Assembly: GCA_012032575.1 (NCBI GenBank)
Contig: JAAUSP010000117.1
Coordinates: 1 to 15,959, forward strand
Origin: Anaerolineales bacterium
GTDB lineage: Bacteria; Chloroflexota; Anaerolineae; 4572-78; J111
Length of the DNA stretch: 15,959 bases
Reading direction: 5' to 3'
The translations under genes were made by a program, and so were the position numbers. The notes beneath the pieces are model-generated. The model saw only the letters and a program-made list of their open reading frames with translations, had not been told where the DNA came from and made no database searches. This document shows positions 14,453 through 15,959 of the stretch, piece by piece (the stretch's first letter is position 1; each line of letters starts with the position of its first letter).

Positions 14453-15875
14453 AGGCCGCCTCCGTGCCCATCTCCAAAATCTCGATGCCCCGGCCCAATA
14501 TATGAAACTCGTGAACCTTGTTGGAGTGCTGGCGTCCCCGCGATTTAAGCACCGCCAACTCACGTTTGTATTGGCCGCCTTTTTCTACATTACGCAAAAT
14601 GATGACCGTATCAATCATCGAAGAAAGGTCAATCCCGGTGATTTCCTGGGTTTCGCCCACATTCACAGTCAGATTGGTCAGCAGGCTGGTAATGCCGCGG
14701 GCTTTGCAGTAGTCAATCAGCCGTAGCAGATAATCAAAGGCGGCATGCTCCGACCCCATGCGGCGGCAGGCCGAGATAGCATCCACCACCACAAAGGCCG
14801 GTTGGAACGCCTCGATGGTACGGAAGGCCTGGATCAGATGTTCTTCAATCCCCTGAGATTCCGGCATGGCCGACAAAAAGCGCAGGTGGCCCGAGTCCAA
14901 CGAAGGCCGCAGGTCAATGCCGGGGCTGAGCATACAGGAAACCATGGCCTCCAAAGATTCCTCAAAATTCAAATAAAAAACCCGCTCACCGTTGGCGGTG
15001 GCGGCGCGGGCAAAGGAGCAGGCAAAGGTAGTTTTGCCGGTGCCGGACGTTCCGGTAATCAAACTGCACGAGCAGCGCCGGTAGCCGCCGCCCATCAGCG
15101 CATCCAGGCCGCTCACTCCGGTGGAGACGCTTTCACCCAACGCAGCGTGGCTCAGGCTGGTTTCGGTGACCGGGATGATCCAGACGCCGTGATTGGTCAG
15201 GGCAAAGGGATACTCATTGCGGCCATGCGGGCTGCCGCGATACTTGACCACGCGGATGCGGCGGGTGGTGACCTGTTCATTGACCCGTTCATCCAGTTGA
15301 ATGACACAGTCGGCCATATAGTCCAGAAACTCGTGGTAAGAGTTGGAGGCATCCTCACCGCTGGCCTTGACCGTCATTAAAGCGGTCTGTTCGTGGTCGC
15401 GCAGCCAGGTTTGCAGTTTGTACAACTCGGCCCGTTCTTTGCTGCGGCTGTCGAGCAGCCTCAGAAACACATCAGGCGCATCAATAACCACCTGTTTGGA
15501 TTGCAGCGCTTCGGTTTTGTGGCGCAGGATAGCCAGGATGCTGCCCAGGTCAAAATCCCCCGACATCATGCCGTCCGGGTCAAACCGCGCCCCGATCAGG
15601 GCCAGCAACCCCTGCTGCTCCAAAGGGGCCGTATCCCACCCGAACATGGAAGCATAGCGGCGGAGCGCCTCCTCCCGTTCCTCAAAAGTGAGCAGGATGC
15701 CTGGGCGTCCGGCCAGCGCGCCGCGGACCAGAAATTCCAGGCCAAACAGGGTTTTCCCGGTGCCTGGCCCGCCGCTGACCAGGGTCAGACCGCCCGCGGG
15801 GACGCCGCCATTGAGGACTTCGTCCAGCCCCCTGATCCCGGTTGGTGTTTTGATGATAGGTATTGGTGTGGTCAT
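14442..15875 (-). CDS. kaiC: Double-domain KaiC-family ATPase (KaiC1), intact
   Basis: 477 aa in one frame, the only large gene of the operon without a frame break. CI: Walker A GGPGTGKT (35-42), E65/E66 in TFEE, D132 in VVIDAP. CII: Walker A GTSGTGKT (275-282), E305/E306 in NFEES, D365 in VVVDA. EITGIDLSSMIDT aligns with the cyanobacterial phosphosite loop, placing T413, S418 and S419 at T426/S431/T432. KaiC hexamers hydrolyse ATP in CI and autophosphorylate in CII; that is known for the family and inferred here. The protein ends shortly after LGRGIEILEM and so lacks the longer C-terminal tail to which KaiA binds in cyanobacteria; no kaiA is present in the window. The start at 15875 has AAGGAG at good spacing. 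It is the first gene of the operon visible and overlaps kaiB1. Confidence 0.94.
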   Translation of the reverse strand: MTTPIPIIKTPTGIRGLDEVLNGGVPAGGLTLVSGGPGTGKTLFGLEFLVRGALAGRPGILLTFEEREEALRRYASMFGWDTAPLEQQGLLALIGARFDPDGMMSGDFDLGSILAILRHKTEALQSKQVVIDAPDVFLRLLDSRSKERAELYKLQTWLRDHEQTALMTVKASGEDASNSYHEFLDYMADCVIQLDERVNEQVTTRRIRVVKYRGSPHGRNEYPFALTNHGVWIIPVTETSLSHAALGESVSTGVSGLDALMGGGYRRCSCSLITGTSGTGKTTFACSFARAATANGERVFYLNFEESLEAMVSCMLSPGIDLRPSLDSGHLRFLSAMPESQGIEEHLIQAFRTIEAFQPAFVVVDAISACRRMGSEHAAFDYLLRLIDYCKARGITSLLTNLTVNVGETQEITGIDLSSMIDTVIILRNVEKGGQYKRELAVLKSRGRQHSNKVHEFHILGRGIEILEMGTEAAYDS

Positions 15876-15880
15876 AGGTT

Positions 15881-15886
15881 CTCCTT
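15881..15886 (-). promoter_or_regulatory. Ribosome binding site of kaiC1
   Basis: AAGGAG on the minus strand, 5 nt before the ATG at 15875, supporting that start. No convincing -10/-35 pair can be placed in the short remainder of the window. Confidence 0.75.
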
Positions 15887-15893
15887 CGAAAAT

Positions 15894-15945
15894 ACCCCCC
15901 TCAGTCCCCCCGCAACGGGGGGAAGCTGGCTAACCCCCTCCCCCG
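15894..15945. repeat. GC-rich hairpin repeat upstream of kaiC1
   Basis: CCCCCCG (15906-15912) pairs with CGGGGGG (15916-15922) across CAA, flanked by further C-runs (15895-15900 and 15934-15944). It lies in the 5' leader or promoter region of the kai operon. It looks like a dispersed intergenic repeat; a regulatory effect cannot be judged from the sequence. Confidence 0.6.
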
Positions 15946-15959
15946 CAGCGGCGCGCAAG

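Noticed and set aside
14147..14563. Longer start for KaiB1 at 14563
   Set aside because: The extra 37 codons lie inside kaiC1 in another frame and do not resemble KaiB. The internal ATG at 14452 gives a normal-length KaiB.
1..15959. Transposase, integrase, phage or tRNA genes
   Set aside because: None were seen on either strand; the repeats present carry no coding capacity for mobility.

Overview
The window reads as a piece of a free-living bacterial chromosome or metagenome contig, fairly GC-rich and dense in small palindromic repeats. A Chloroflexota (Anaerolineae-like) source is my best guess. It rests on the gene content (KaiB/KaiC proteins beside multi-PAS kinases, an XPB-type helicase, a GH116 glycosidase) and on the heptamer and palindrome repeats. 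No rRNA or marker gene is present to confirm it.

Layout: (1) 3-965, plus strand: the C-terminal part of an XPB/RAD25-like SF2 helicase, with an in-frame insertion made of heptamer repeats. (2) 966-1185: an intergenic stretch made almost wholly of short repeats. (3) 1186-4277, minus strand: a secreted GH116-type glucosidase fused to a C-terminal alpha/beta-hydrolase, interrupted by five apparent single-base indels. (4) 4278-4511: an intergenic stretch with two perfect hairpins. (5) 4512-15875, minus strand: one apparent operon of about 11.4 kb, in transcription order kaiC1, kaiB1, a 40-codon mini-ORF, kaiC2, kaiB2, a giant eight-PAS histidine kinase, a stand-alone Rcp1-like response regulator, and a REC-PASx3-HK-REC hybrid kinase. 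Several neighbours overlap (ATGA, TAATG, 11 nt), which points to co-translation. (6) 15876-15959: a ribosome binding site and a GC-rich hairpin repeat; the operon promoter is probably outside the window.

The operon is the main system. It is a clock-like KaiBC module without KaiA: two double-domain KaiC ATPases, both with a Ser-Ser pair where the cyanobacterial S431/T432 phosphosites lie, each followed by its own KaiB, and a two-component output branch. The mini-ORF between kaiB1 and kaiC2 is clearly homologous to the first 33 residues of the giant kinase. This suggests that a kaiC-kaiB-kinase unit was duplicated in tandem and that the first kinase copy was then deleted down to its N-terminus. 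No DNA-binding output domain is visible, so how the signal leaves the module is unknown.

Two window-wide patterns cut across the genes. First, four of the large genes carry single-base reading-frame breaks (eight in all: six losses, two gains), mostly in short G/C or homopolymer runs, although family motifs resume intact in the next frame. Uncorrected sequencing indels are the likeliest cause. Second, palindromic or heptamer repeats recur at about ten places and repeatedly form coding sequence: inside the helicase, inside the ATPase domain of the giant kinase, and at the C-termini of the giant kinase, KaiB2 and perhaps the hydrolase.
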